Positions 1 through 8,055 of a stretch of DNA of 32,544 bases are shown here, piece by piece; positions within the stretch are counted from its first letter, which is position 1; the number at the start of each line of letters is the position of its first letter. This stretch comes from Fusobacteriota bacterium. GTDB lineage: Bacteria > Bacillota > TC1. The translations under genes and the position numbers were made by a program. The stretch spans positions 1 to 32,544 of the forward strand of contig JAKEGG010000044.1 in NCBI GenBank assembly GCA_022615965.1, read 5' to 3'. Below the pieces are notes generated by a model. It was not told the origin of the DNA. It did not search any database and was given only the letters and a program-made list of their open reading frames with translations.

Positions 1-387
1 AAATCAGAGATTTTTTCCAGGCTGAAATATCCTGATGAGGTATCCATCTATGAGATCAAAGGAGCATTTTTCTTTGGGGCTGCCAGCAAGTTTATTAAAA
101 CTATTTCCAGAAGGGAGATCAATGAAAGAATTTTGATCATAGATATGGAAAAGGTTCCAGTTATGGATGGTACTGCCTTCGAGACCTTTGATCACCTCCT
201 TGAGGCTTCAATAAAGAAAAGGATCAAGATAATTCTGCTTAATGTTCAGGAACAACCCTACAGCCTTTTGGAAAAATATGGCTTTATCCCAAAATTTGGT
301 GCTGAAAACTTTTGTTCTGACATCGAAGCCGTAATAACCAGAGCAAATCAAGTCCTTGCTGACAAAAACAGTAATGATAAACAATAG
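1..387 (+). CDS. SulP-type anion transporter, C-terminal STAS domain (5'-truncated by window edge)
   Basis: The reading frame is open from the first base and ends at TAG 385-387, giving about 128 residues of a longer protein. The visible part reads as a STAS domain. A VSIYEIKGAFFFGAASKF stretch matches the 'I-x-G-x-FFGAA' beta-strand and turn of SulP permease tails. It is followed by ILIIDMEKVPVMDGTAFET, the conserved strand plus D-G/S-T loop. A hydrophobic strand (IIL) and the EKYGF turn follow. SulP proteins are membrane sulfate, bicarbonate or other anion transporters whose cytoplasmic STAS tail controls activity. The membrane part would lie upstream of the window. A rho-independent terminator follows directly. 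A free STAS protein is possible, but the FFGAA motif favours SulP. The substrate cannot be told. Confidence 0.8.
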   Translation, partial: KSEIFSRLKYPDEVSIYEIKGAFFFGAASKFIKTISRREINERILIIDMEKVPVMDGTAFETFDHLLEASIKKRIKIILLNVQEQPYSLLEKYGFIPKFGAENFCSDIEAVITRANQVLADKNSNDKQ

Positions 388-403
388 TAATCGATTTTAA
401 AGC

Positions 404-442
404 AAGGACACCTTTGAGCTTTCTTCAAAGGTGTCCTTTTAA
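404..442 (+). terminator. Rho-independent terminator after the SulP gene
   Basis: A perfect 14-bp stem (404-417 with 425-438) and a 7-nt loop are followed by a short T run. The DUF368 gene converges from the right and ends at 454, so the hairpin may also stop that transcript. The T run is clear only on the plus strand. Confidence 0.85.
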
Positions 443-453
443 TATATAGATTT

Positions 454-1305
454 TTATTTTTTAAAATATATTTTGATTCTATCCAGAACAAATATCAACA
501 AGGCACCGATAAAAAAGAAGATAAAATCAAAATTGCCAAGATTCATAGCTTCATGAGGCACTGGCAAAGTAGTTGGACCCATAAATACTGCATATAAGGA
601 GCCAAGCATCAAGCCTAGCACTGTATAAATTGCCTGAGCTCTATGTTTCTTCAAGACCCACCTGATCAATCGGACACTTGTCGCAAAACCAGTCATTATT
701 CCCAAAGCAAATATCATTACAATTGGTAGGTACTCTAGATTAAAGAGCATCACTTCCTTGATTGCACTGATTATGGCTGTATATAAACCAAAAATCAATA
801 AAATAGTCGATCCAGAAATTCCTGGTAGCACCATAGCTGAAATTGCAATCATTCCAGCTAAAAAGACATAAACAGCCAAACCTAAACTCATATTATCTAA
901 GCCTAAAGAAACTCCCCCTCCAGAAGCATAAGGGTTCAAAACAGTTAAGGCTACCACGATCAATATACCTGTCAAGGTACATATAAGATGCCGATACTTG
1001 CCAGTTATTACTTCTTTTTCTTCATGTATTATCACAGGTATCGATAATAATATAAAACCAACAAAAAGTGAACTAACGCTATATATGTGCTTTTCAAATA
1101 AAGAAGTCAGAAAGAATATAGATATAACTGCTCCGATGATCCAGCCTAGCCCTATTTTTCCTAAAAACCTTAAGGCAACAGACTTTTCCTTCAGGCTGTT
1201 TTTAGACATCAAGCTGTTGATCGAATTTATGAAATCATCATAAAAACCAAGGATAAATGCTATAGTACCTCCTGAAACTCCTGGCACACTGTCTGCTAAG
1301 GCCAT
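454..1305 (-). CDS. DUF368 family membrane protein (polyprenyl-phosphate translocase, PopT type)
   Basis: This is a polytopic membrane protein of about 283 residues with many hydrophobic helices. It carries the family signature DSVPGVSGGT near the N terminus and a second half-motif PGISGSTILLIFGLY near residue 160, consistent with an internally duplicated fold. DUF368 proteins were shown genetically in Vibrio cholerae and Staphylococcus aureus to be undecaprenyl-phosphate translocases. They return the lipid carrier to the cytoplasmic face for cell-wall synthesis. The ATG at 1305 has an AGAGG site 7 nt upstream. The frame stays open upstream and reads DNFKFYRGFL, which looks like the usual family N terminus, so translation may begin earlier at a non-ATG codon. 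It lies downstream of glmS on the same strand, separated by 93 nt without an obvious terminator. Confidence 0.88.
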   Translation of the reverse strand: MALADSVPGVSGGTIAFILGFYDDFINSINSLMSKNSLKEKSVALRFLGKIGLGWIIGAVISIFFLTSLFEKHIYSVSSLFVGFILLSIPVIIHEEKEVITGKYRHLICTLTGILIVVALTVLNPYASGGGVSLGLDNMSLGLAVYVFLAGMIAISAMVLPGISGSTILLIFGLYTAIISAIKEVMLFNLEYLPIVMIFALGIMTGFATSVRLIRWVLKKHRAQAIYTVLGLMLGSLYAVFMGPTTLPVPHEAMNLGNFDFIFFFIGALLIFVLDRIKIYFKK

Positions 1306-1398
1306 TAAAAAACCTCTATAAAATTTAAAATTATCACTGATACCCTTCTTTATATATATTCTATATAAAATTTTTATTCTTATTTGTTATTATCATAA

Positions 1399-3207
1399 TT
1401 ATTCTACAGTAACACTCTTTGCTAGATTTCTGGGATGGTCTACATCATTGCCCTTTAAGACAGCTGTATAATAAGCTAATAGCTGTAAAGGTACTACTGT
1501 AAGTATAGGTGCCAGCTCATCTATAATATCTGGTAAGGTAAATAAGTAATCAACATCCTTGATATCTCTGACATTCTTAAAGGCAATACAGTAGGTAATA
1601 GCCTCTCTGGTCTTAACTTCACTAATATTGCTGATAGTCTTGTCCACCAGTTTTTTGCTGGTAGCAATAGCCATTACAGGCACAGCTTTTGTAATCAACG
1701 CCAGAGTACCATGTTTCAACTCTCCTGCCGGATAGGCTTCTGCATGGATATAGGATATTTCTTTAAGCTTTAAAGCACCTTCCAGACAGCTGACACTATC
1801 TAAACCTCTGCCAATAAAAAACATACTGGCTGCATCCTTGATGTTTTTAGCAAAGCCTTCTAAAACCTCAGAGCGGTTTAAAATTTCCTCTATCTTTTCT
1901 GGTACAGCTTCAAGCTCTGACAACCAGCTAGCAACTAATTCTTTATTTAAGATTTCTTTTCGATAACCAAAATCAAGAATAAAAAGATATAAGGCTATCA
2001 ATTGTGTAATATAGGCTTTGGTAGACGCTACAGAAATCTCAGGACCAGCCTGAGTATAAATCACATAATCAGACTCTCTAGGAATAGAGGAATCCAGAAC
2101 ATTGGTTATAGTAAGTATTTTTGAACCTTTGCTTTTAGCCTCTCTTAACCCAGCTAAAGTATCTGCTGTTTCTCCAGACTGGCTTATGACTATAGTCAAA
2201 GTATTTTCATCCACCAAAGGATTCATATATCTGAATTCTGAAGCAAAGTTTACCAGCACTGGAATTCTTAATCTGGACTGGATGATATAGGCAGCTACCT
2301 GTCCTGCATAATTAGCAGTACCACAAGCTACAATAGCTATTTTATCTATTTTATCAACCTCAATATCCAGGTCGAGGTTTACTGTTCCTTCTTTTATTCT
2401 ACCTGCTAAAGTTTTTCTGACAGCACCTGGCTGTTCGAATATTTCCTTTAACATAAAGTGAGGATATCCTTGCTTTTCAGCAGTCTCCAGGCTCCAATTT
2501 ACTTTCACCAGCTTTTTATCCACCAATTTTCCTTGGCTGTCATATACTACCACACCTTTAGCAGATACTACTCCTATTTCATCATCTTCAAGAACAAATA
2601 TTTTTTTAGTATGCTCCAATATGGCTGGTATATCAGAAGCAATAAAGTTTTCCTCTTCACCAAGCCCAATGATCAAAGGACTTTCTTTTCTAACTACCAG
2701 AATTTCTTCGGGATAATCGCTACTGATCACACATAAGGCATAAGATCCTTGTAAAACCTCAATTACCTTTCTAACAGCTTCTAATAAATTGCCCTGATTA
2801 TATTTTTCCAAAAGCACTGGAACAACTTCAGAATCAGTTTCTGAAGCAAAGGAATAGCCCTCTTGAACCAGCATATTCTTTAGCTCTTCATGATTTTCAA
2901 TGATCCCATTATGGACTACAGAAAATTTAGCATTATTGCTAACATGTGGGTGGCTGTTGATATCAGATGGTTTGCCATGTGTAGCCCATCTGGTATGGCC
3001 AATGCCTATCTTGCCATTGTCTTTATGGTTGAGAATACTTTCCAGATTAGCTATTTTACCCTGGGTTTTCTTGATTATGACTTGATTTTTATCGTTTATC
3101 AAAGAAATACCAGCAGAATCATATCCTCTGTATTCTAGTTTTTTTAGTCCATTTATTATAATGCTTTGAGCGTCTTGTTTACCAATATACCCAATTATTC
3201 CACACAT
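1399..3207 (-). CDS. glmS: Glutamine--fructose-6-phosphate aminotransferase (isomerizing)
   Basis: A 602-residue protein of normal length for GlmS. It makes glucosamine-6-phosphate from fructose-6-phosphate and glutamine, the first step to UDP-GlcNAc. The N-terminal class II glutaminase begins MCGIIGYIG, so Cys2 becomes the N-terminal nucleophile. It contains the GHTRWATHG and DSEVVP motifs. Two SIS sugar-isomerase domains follow (about 285-420 and 455-590), with SQSGETADT and the terminal KSVTVE. The ATG is preceded by an AGGAG site. glmM lies 93 nt upstream in the same direction, so both steps of glucosamine-1-phosphate formation are linked. The leader is too short for, and does not resemble, the glmS ribozyme. 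It does hold a small hairpin (3225-3244). Confidence 0.97.
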   Translation of the reverse strand: MCGIIGYIGKQDAQSIIINGLKKLEYRGYDSAGISLINDKNQVIIKKTQGKIANLESILNHKDNGKIGIGHTRWATHGKPSDINSHPHVSNNAKFSVVHNGIIENHEELKNMLVQEGYSFASETDSEVVPVLLEKYNQGNLLEAVRKVIEVLQGSYALCVISSDYPEEILVVRKESPLIIGLGEEENFIASDIPAILEHTKKIFVLEDDEIGVVSAKGVVVYDSQGKLVDKKLVKVNWSLETAEKQGYPHFMLKEIFEQPGAVRKTLAGRIKEGTVNLDLDIEVDKIDKIAIVACGTANYAGQVAAYIIQSRLRIPVLVNFASEFRYMNPLVDENTLTIVISQSGETADTLAGLREAKSKGSKILTITNVLDSSIPRESDYVIYTQAGPEISVASTKAYITQLIALYLFILDFGYRKEILNKELVASWLSELEAVPEKIEEILNRSEVLEGFAKNIKDAASMFFIGRGLDSVSCLEGALKLKEISYIHAEAYPAGELKHGTLALITKAVPVMAIATSKKLVDKTISNISEVKTREAITYCIAFKNVRDIKDVDYLFTLPDIIDELAPILTVVPLQLLAYYTAVLKGNDVDHPRNLAKSVTVE

Positions 3208-3224
3208 ATATTTCTCCTAATTTT

Positions 3225-3244
3225 CAACGATCAATAAATCGTTG
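3225..3244 (-). promoter_or_regulatory. Small inverted repeat in the glmM-glmS gap, next to the glmS ribosome site
   Basis: A 7-bp perfect inverted repeat (CAACGAT / ATCGTTG, 6-nt loop) lies a few bases upstream of the glmS Shine-Dalgarno site. No T run follows on the minus strand, so it is not a canonical terminator. It could be an operator or an RNA hairpin that sets glmS translation or message ends. Function is unproven. Confidence 0.35.
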
Positions 3245-3300
3245 GATATTTTTACAACTATTTTATTTTATATTTTTAAGATATAAAAATCAAGTTATCC

Positions 3301-4629
3301 TTAGCGCAGCTTCCTGGCCAGCTTGCTAACCAGTTCTTCGATTTCTTCGATATCTTCACCTTCAGCCATAATTCTGATCAAAGGTTCAGTTCCTGATGGT
3401 CTGACCAATATTCTTCCACGATCACCTAGTAATGCTTCAGCTTCTTTCACCCCATCTATAAACACCTTGTTTTCCATACCTTTATCTTTATCTTTAACTT
3501 TGACGTTAACCAAAACCTGAGGATAGGTTTTCATCATATCAGCTAGTTGAGACATTTTTTTCCCACTTTCCTTTAAAACCTTTAAGAGAAATAAGGCAGT
3601 CAAAGGACCATCGCCAGTTGTGTTGAATTCTTTAAAAATCACATGACCAGACTGTTCTCCACCAATTATCCCTCCGCTTTTTTGCAGCTCCTCTAAAACA
3701 TATCTGTCTCCTACATTGGTTGCAATAAATTCGATACCTTCTTCCTGGCAGAATTTTCTTAAGCCAAGGTTGCTCATTACAGTTCCTACCAGCTTGTTGT
3801 CTGTGAGCTTGCCTTTATCTTTAAGGTATTTGCTACAGATGGCCATGATTTTATCACCATCAACTAAACGTCCTAATTCATCAACTGCTAGCATTCGGTC
3901 TGCATCACCATCATGGGCAATGCCAATATCTGCTTTATACTGTATAACATGATCTCTTAAATTTTCCATATGAGTTGAGCCACAGTCATCATTGATATTT
4001 GTGCCGTTAGGTTCATCAGACAAGGAAATCACCTCAGCTCCAAGGTCTTTTAACAGCTTAGGCATAACTCCAGAGGCTGCACCATTTGCTGAATCTACCA
4101 CGATCTTCATACCATTTAAATTATCTGAAAAAAATTTCTTTAAAAAGCTGCTGTAAATATCCTTACCTTTATCAAGGAGAATGATCCTGCCTACATTTTT
4201 ACCTGTTGGTCTAGGGAGCTCATCCTTGCGTTCTAAAACAAAGCTGCTGATTTCATCTTCTATTTCATCTGAAAGCTTATAGCCATATTTATTGAAGAAT
4301 TTAATACCATTATCTTCCATCTTATTGTGAGAGGCAGATATCACTGCTCCAGCATGGGCTTTTAAATGTCTGGTCAGATAAGCTATTGCTGGAGTTGGGA
4401 CTACCCCTAATAAATAAACATCAACTCCACTGGAGCAGATACCTGCAGCTAAAGCTGCTTCTAGCATGTCTCCAGATATTCTAGTATCCTTACCTATGGT
4501 GATAACCGGTTCCTCATATTGACTGGCCAACACATAAGCTACTGATCTTCCTAATTCAAATGCCAGCTCAGGTGTTAATTCCTTATTGGCTATTCCTCTT
4601 ATTCCATCAGTTCCAAATATTCTACTCAT
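3301..4629 (-). CDS. glmM: Phosphoglucosamine mutase
   Basis: A 442-residue member of the alpha-D-phosphohexomutase family. It interconverts glucosamine-6-phosphate and glucosamine-1-phosphate. The N terminus MSRIFGTDGIRGIAN is diagnostic for GlmM. The catalytic phosphoserine loop is ISASHN with the active serine at residue 100, as in the Bacillus enzyme. The metal loop HDGDADR and the sugar-specificity loop GGEQSGH follow, and the C-terminal phosphate loop is RPSGTEPLIR. It starts 3 nt after the stop of the FAD oxidoreductase gene and precedes glmS, so the three form one unit. In many Bacillota glmM follows cdaA-cdaR. Those genes are not here. Confidence 0.97.
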   Translation of the reverse strand: MSRIFGTDGIRGIANKELTPELAFELGRSVAYVLASQYEEPVITIGKDTRISGDMLEAALAAGICSSGVDVYLLGVVPTPAIAYLTRHLKAHAGAVISASHNKMEDNGIKFFNKYGYKLSDEIEDEISSFVLERKDELPRPTGKNVGRIILLDKGKDIYSSFLKKFFSDNLNGMKIVVDSANGAASGVMPKLLKDLGAEVISLSDEPNGTNINDDCGSTHMENLRDHVIQYKADIGIAHDGDADRMLAVDELGRLVDGDKIMAICSKYLKDKGKLTDNKLVGTVMSNLGLRKFCQEEGIEFIATNVGDRYVLEELQKSGGIIGGEQSGHVIFKEFNTTGDGPLTALFLLKVLKESGKKMSQLADMMKTYPQVLVNVKVKDKDKGMENKVFIDGVKEAEALLGDRGRILVRPSGTEPLIRIMAEGEDIEEIEELVSKLARKLR

Positions 4630-4632
4630 CAG

Positions 4633-6234
4633 TTATTCTCCTAAACCTCTGTATTCTAAAATAATATTTTCTCCTGTCCTTAGTCCATCTATAGCTGAAC
4701 TAACTATGCCTCCGGCAAAGCCTGCACCTTCTCCTATTGCATACACTTCATTATACCCTAAAACTTTATTTAATTCATCTCTTGAAAATTGAATCGGTGA
4801 TGAGGTTCTGGTTTCAGGTCCAGTTAAAAAACCCTCCTTGATAAAGCCTGGCAGTTTGCGATTAAAATCTAACAGAGCTCCTTTTATTGCCAGGCTGACT
4901 TCCTTTGGTAAAAGTTGATTAAAATCACCTAAAGTGATGCCTGGCTTATAGCTAGGTTGAAAATCAACCTTGATATCTTCACTTGCCTTGCCTTCAATAA
5001 AGTCAGTAGCATTTTGTCCTAAAGCCTTATAGTTTTGACCAGTTATCTTATAGGCTTCTTTTTCAATTATTTCTTGGTAAGCCAATGCCTCAAAAGGATC
5101 ATCACCAAAATCTTCACTATTAACTGTTGCTACTATTGCACTATTGCTTAGCTCCCCTCCTCTGTCACTGTAGCTCATTCCATTGGTCACTATTTCTTCT
5201 TTGTTGGAATTACTTGGAACCACATAGCCTCCTGGACACATACAGAAAGAATATACTCCTTTTTCTCCTTTATAGGTCAGATGATAGTCACTGTTGCCTA
5301 AGAGCTTTTTAACTATTTCATCATCTCTGCCATATTGGCTTTTATTGATAAAGGTAGCTTTATGCTCTATTCTAAAACCTACGCTAAAGCCTTTGGCTTT
5401 AGCAGGTAGCCCTTTGTTTAAAAGCCTTCTGGTTGTAGCTCTGCTGCTGTGACCAATGGCCAGCACTAGAAGTCCAGACTCTATCATACCCTTATCGGTT
5501 TCTATTCTGATAAAGTCTTGTTCAAGGTCCTGTTGAAAATCCAGAAATCTGGTTTCAAAATAGAATTCCCCTCCTAGTTCTATGATTTTTTCCCTTAGTC
5601 CTAAAACTACTTTTCTTATTCCATCTGTACCAAGGTGTGGATTATTGACATAGAGTATTTCCTCAGCAGCACCAAATTCAACCAAGGTCTCAAGCACCTT
5701 TACTAATAATGGATTTTTTGATCTTGAGGTTAGCTTGGCATCTGAGAAGGTTCCAGCTCCTCCTTCTCCAAAAGCTATATTGGTGCCTTCTTTAAATATT
5801 CCTTGGGTTATATATTCATTCACTATTTTGATTCTTTTTTCTAAAGCAGCACCTTGTTCGATTATTATTGGTTTAAAACCATTCAGGGCCAGCTGATAAG
5901 CACAGAATAATCCTGCTGGGCCGCTGCCAACTATGACTGGCGGCTTAGCTAATATTCTTTGTCCTACGGGTAATTTTCTTTCTGGTATTTCTTGATAATG
6001 GCTAATAGTTTTTTTCTTTAATAAGATTTCTTGATCTTTTCCTGTTACTTCTATGATAAATTTCAGATTAAAGTATAACTTTGGTTTTTTTCTGGCATCA
6101 AGTGATTTTCTTATCAAGTAGCAGGATAACAGCTTTTCTCTAAGTTTTAGTTTTTCTTTTACCAGTTGGTTTAGGTTTTTAGCATATTTTTCGTATTCTT
6201 CAATTGTTACATTGGTGTTGTATTGGAATTTCAC
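4633..6234 (-). CDS. FAD-dependent oxidoreductase (uncharacterised dehydrogenase, glmM-linked)
   Basis: A 533-residue flavoprotein. After an N-terminal region of about 95 residues comes the dinucleotide-binding motif VGSGPAGLFCAYQLA (about 102-116). Further on are the FGEGGAGTFSDAKL segment and a C-terminal GEGAGFAGGIVSSAIDG FAD-binding stretch. These belong to the conserved 'NAD(P)/FAD-dependent oxidoreductase' family of Bacillota. The reaction is not known, although the gene is often found next to glmM. The start is GTG at 6232-6234, with GGAGG at 6240-6244 spaced 5 nt. An in-frame ATG at 6259-6261 lies inside a terminator-like hairpin and has no ribosome site, so it is rejected. It is translationally close to glmM (3-nt gap). 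Confidence 0.85.
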   Translation of the reverse strand: MKFQYNTNVTIEEYEKYAKNLNQLVKEKLKLREKLLSCYLIRKSLDARKKPKLYFNLKFIIEVTGKDQEILLKKKTISHYQEIPERKLPVGQRILAKPPVIVGSGPAGLFCAYQLALNGFKPIIIEQGAALEKRIKIVNEYITQGIFKEGTNIAFGEGGAGTFSDAKLTSRSKNPLLVKVLETLVEFGAAEEILYVNNPHLGTDGIRKVVLGLREKIIELGGEFYFETRFLDFQQDLEQDFIRIETDKGMIESGLLVLAIGHSSRATTRRLLNKGLPAKAKGFSVGFRIEHKATFINKSQYGRDDEIVKKLLGNSDYHLTYKGEKGVYSFCMCPGGYVVPSNSNKEEIVTNGMSYSDRGGELSNSAIVATVNSEDFGDDPFEALAYQEIIEKEAYKITGQNYKALGQNATDFIEGKASEDIKVDFQPSYKPGITLGDFNQLLPKEVSLAIKGALLDFNRKLPGFIKEGFLTGPETRTSSPIQFSRDELNKVLGYNEVYAIGEGAGFAGGIVSSAIDGLRTGENIILEYRGLGE

Positions 6235-6244
6235 TATTTCCTCC

Positions 6245-6275
6245 AAAAAAAATATAGGCAAGCCTATACTTTTTT
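6245..6275 (-). terminator. Terminator/attenuator hairpin between the LacI-type gene and the FAD oxidoreductase gene
   Basis: The 7-bp repeat TATAGGC / GCCTATA (6253-6259 and 6262-6268) is flanked by A-rich sequence on one side and T-rich sequence on the other. Read on the minus strand the hairpin is followed by eight T residues and then at once by the GGAGG of the FAD gene. It should end transcripts of the LacI-type gene. Because it abuts the next ribosome site it could also act as an attenuator. Confidence 0.7.
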
Positions 6276-6287
6276 ATAATTTTATTT

Positions 6288-7334
6288 TTACTGTTTTTTA
6301 GTTTTTTTCTTGCCGATAGGTCCTGTTGATTCACCTTTGACTAGTTCTACCTTGATCACTTTCTGTTTTGGGGCAATCGTTCCTTCAGAATCGAATTTTT
6401 CTAATATTGCTTCTGCAGCCATAACTCCTAGTCCGTAAGCTGGATAGTCTATAGTGGTTATTGCAGGTGTCAGGACTTCTATTTCCGGGAAGCTGTCATA
6501 GCCTGATATCGAAAAGTCTTCTGGTATCTTGTAGCCTAATTTTATTGCGGTGTTTACTACTCCTATGGCTATGACATTGGAGCTACAGACTATTGCTGTA
6601 AATTCTTCTTTTCTATCTAGAAGCTTTTCTAAGCCTTTTTTTCCTCCGCTAAAAGTATAGCTGGTGTTGATATAGCAATTTTTCATTTCTGGCAGATCAT
6701 ATTTTTTCAAGGCCTTTATGAAGGACTTGGTGATGTTCTGGGTATTATAGCTGGTGGTTTCTCCTGATATATAGGCTATTTTCCTGTGTCCTAGTTCATA
6801 TAAGTGTCTGACTATTTTTCTCATGGCATCATCATTATCTATTTCCAGTCTATCTACCAGATTGGTTTTTTCGGCTCTTTCAATTAAGACTATAGGCATT
6901 CTTTTAGACATTTGGGAAAAGTCAATTTGAGGTCCACATTGGGCTATGAAGATCACTCCTTCTACCAGCTTGTCTGATAAGCTTAAAAAGGCTTTTTTTT
7001 CTTTTTCTGGATCTTCATCGGAATTAAAGAGCATCATGTCTACCTGTCTGTTATGTAATGTCTGTGATATGCCTTTTATTGTATCTGCTAAGGCATAGTT
7101 CATTATATTGGGTACTATTACCGCTACTTTGAATACCTGTTTCTTTCCTAAGGTTCTGGCTGCTGGATTGGGAACAAAATTCAAGTCGGAAATTGCTTGT
7201 AGAACTTTTTGCTTTTTTTCTTCTTTTACTATGTCTTGGTTATTCATTACTCTTGATACAGTTGCTACAGATACTCCGGCTTTCTTAGCTACTTCTTTGA
7301 TGGTAGTTCTTTTTTGATTTCTATTATCGTTCAT
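6288..7334 (-). CDS. LacI/GalR family transcriptional regulator
   Basis: A 348-residue one-domain-plus-sensor regulator of normal family length. The N-terminal helix-turn-helix and hinge helix read TTIKEVAKKAGVSVATVSRV (about 10-29), followed by NPAARTLG. From about residue 68 comes a periplasmic-binding-protein-like effector domain (VFKVAVIVPNI...), ending near the lysine-rich tail GKKKTKKQ. These proteins normally bind a sugar or nucleoside and repress catabolic or transport genes. No such genes adjoin it, so the ligand and targets are unknown. A purine-rich GGAAAGAGA site precedes the ATG. An operator-like palindrome overlaps its own predicted -35 box, suggesting autorepression. A hairpin terminator follows the gene. 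Confidence 0.9.
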   Translation of the reverse strand: MNDNRNQKRTTIKEVAKKAGVSVATVSRVMNNQDIVKEEKKQKVLQAISDLNFVPNPAARTLGKKQVFKVAVIVPNIMNYALADTIKGISQTLHNRQVDMMLFNSDEDPEKEKKAFLSLSDKLVEGVIFIAQCGPQIDFSQMSKRMPIVLIERAEKTNLVDRLEIDNDDAMRKIVRHLYELGHRKIAYISGETTSYNTQNITKSFIKALKKYDLPEMKNCYINTSYTFSGGKKGLEKLLDRKEEFTAIVCSSNVIAIGVVNTAIKLGYKIPEDFSISGYDSFPEIEVLTPAITTIDYPAYGLGVMAAEAILEKFDSEGTIAPKQKVIKVELVKGESTGPIGKKKTKKQ

Positions 7335-7390
7335 TTGTTTCTCTTTCCATTATTTTATATATTTTTATATTCTTTATCATCAACATTTTT

Positions 7391-7427
7391 ATTTTACTAT
7401 AAAATTTTCTTTTTGTAAATGTTTTCA
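7391..7427 (-). promoter_or_regulatory. Predicted promoter of the LacI-type gene with an overlapping cre-like operator
   Basis: On the minus strand TTTACA (7414-7419) and TAAAAT (7391-7396) are separated by 17 nt. The -35 box lies within 7414-7427, TGTAAATGTTTTCA on the plus strand. This matches the CcpA/LacI-family cre consensus TGWAANCGNTNWCA except for C to T at the central CG. A repressor bound here would block RNA polymerase. The site may be used by the local regulator or by CcpA. Confidence 0.6.
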
Positions 7428-7443
7428 GAAACAAATATTGATT

Positions 7444-8055
7444 TTACTTTTCTACCCTAACCATTTCCTCAAAGCTGATAAATTCCCTTACGCCTATTTC
7501 TTCATTATTTAACCCAAAGGGCATCTGGCTGATCAGTCTCCACTGAGGAGGCAGGCTCCACTCTTTTTTGATATCCTCTTCTATTAACTGATGATAGTGT
7601 TGTAATGAAGCACTATAACCTTCAGCTGTTAATAGGAGCCATACTGCATATTGAATGATCCCACTACCTTGGTCTGACCATCTCGGGAAGGTATCCTTAT
7701 ATGATTTAGCAATATTGCCTTTTTCATCCACTACTGCCATATCTTCAAAAAAGACCAAGGTACCATTACCTCCACGAAAGCCTTGTATTTTTTCTTTTTG
7801 TCTGGTTTTTTCAAATTTTTCTATACCTAATTTTTCAAACAGTTTGTTTTCTATCAGGTCCCAGAGCTTATCGCTTTTTTCTCCAAACAAGGCGACTATT
7901 CTATAGCTTTGCATATTGAATGCTGAAGGTACTAGCATAGATTCTTTGAGTATTTCAAGAATAAGGTCCTGGTTAAAGCCTTCCTTTTTGATCAGCTTTC
8001 TGGTTGATCTTCGTTTTTTTATAGTTTCTATTAGTTTTGCTTCTTGATTTAACAC
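7444..8055 (-). CDS. Nitroreductase family protein
   Basis: A 203-residue flavoprotein of the nitroreductase fold (FMN-dependent NAD(P)H oxidoreductase). The N-terminal KKRRSTRK motif binds FMN phosphate. LVPSAFNMQSYRIV is the usual 'PS-x-x-N-x-Q' loop. WSDQGSGIIQYAVWLLLTAEGYSASLQHY holds the second conserved block. It resembles the subgroup of small nitroreductases (Hbn1/Frm2-like, about 200 residues) rather than NfsA. The start is GTG at 8053-8055 with GGAGG 6 nt upstream. Its message has a leader of about 250 nt with a terminator hairpin, so expression is probably controlled by attenuation. A TipAL-type MerR regulator is divergent to it. Confidence 0.85.
   Translation of the reverse strand: MLNQEAKLIETIKKRRSTRKLIKKEGFNQDLILEILKESMLVPSAFNMQSYRIVALFGEKSDKLWDLIENKLFEKLGIEKFEKTRQKEKIQGFRGGNGTLVFFEDMAVVDEKGNIAKSYKDTFPRWSDQGSGIIQYAVWLLLTAEGYSASLQHYHQLIEEDIKKEWSLPPQWRLISQMPFGLNNEEIGVREFISFEEMVRVEK

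Noticed and set aside
3208-3300. Possible glmS ribozyme
   Set aside because: The leader is only 93 nt, AT-rich, and shows none of the ribozyme's conserved core. Only a 7-bp hairpin is present.
6259-6261. ATG start for the FAD oxidoreductase
   Set aside because: It lies in the loop of a terminator hairpin without a ribosome site. GTG at 6234 has GGAGG at ideal spacing.
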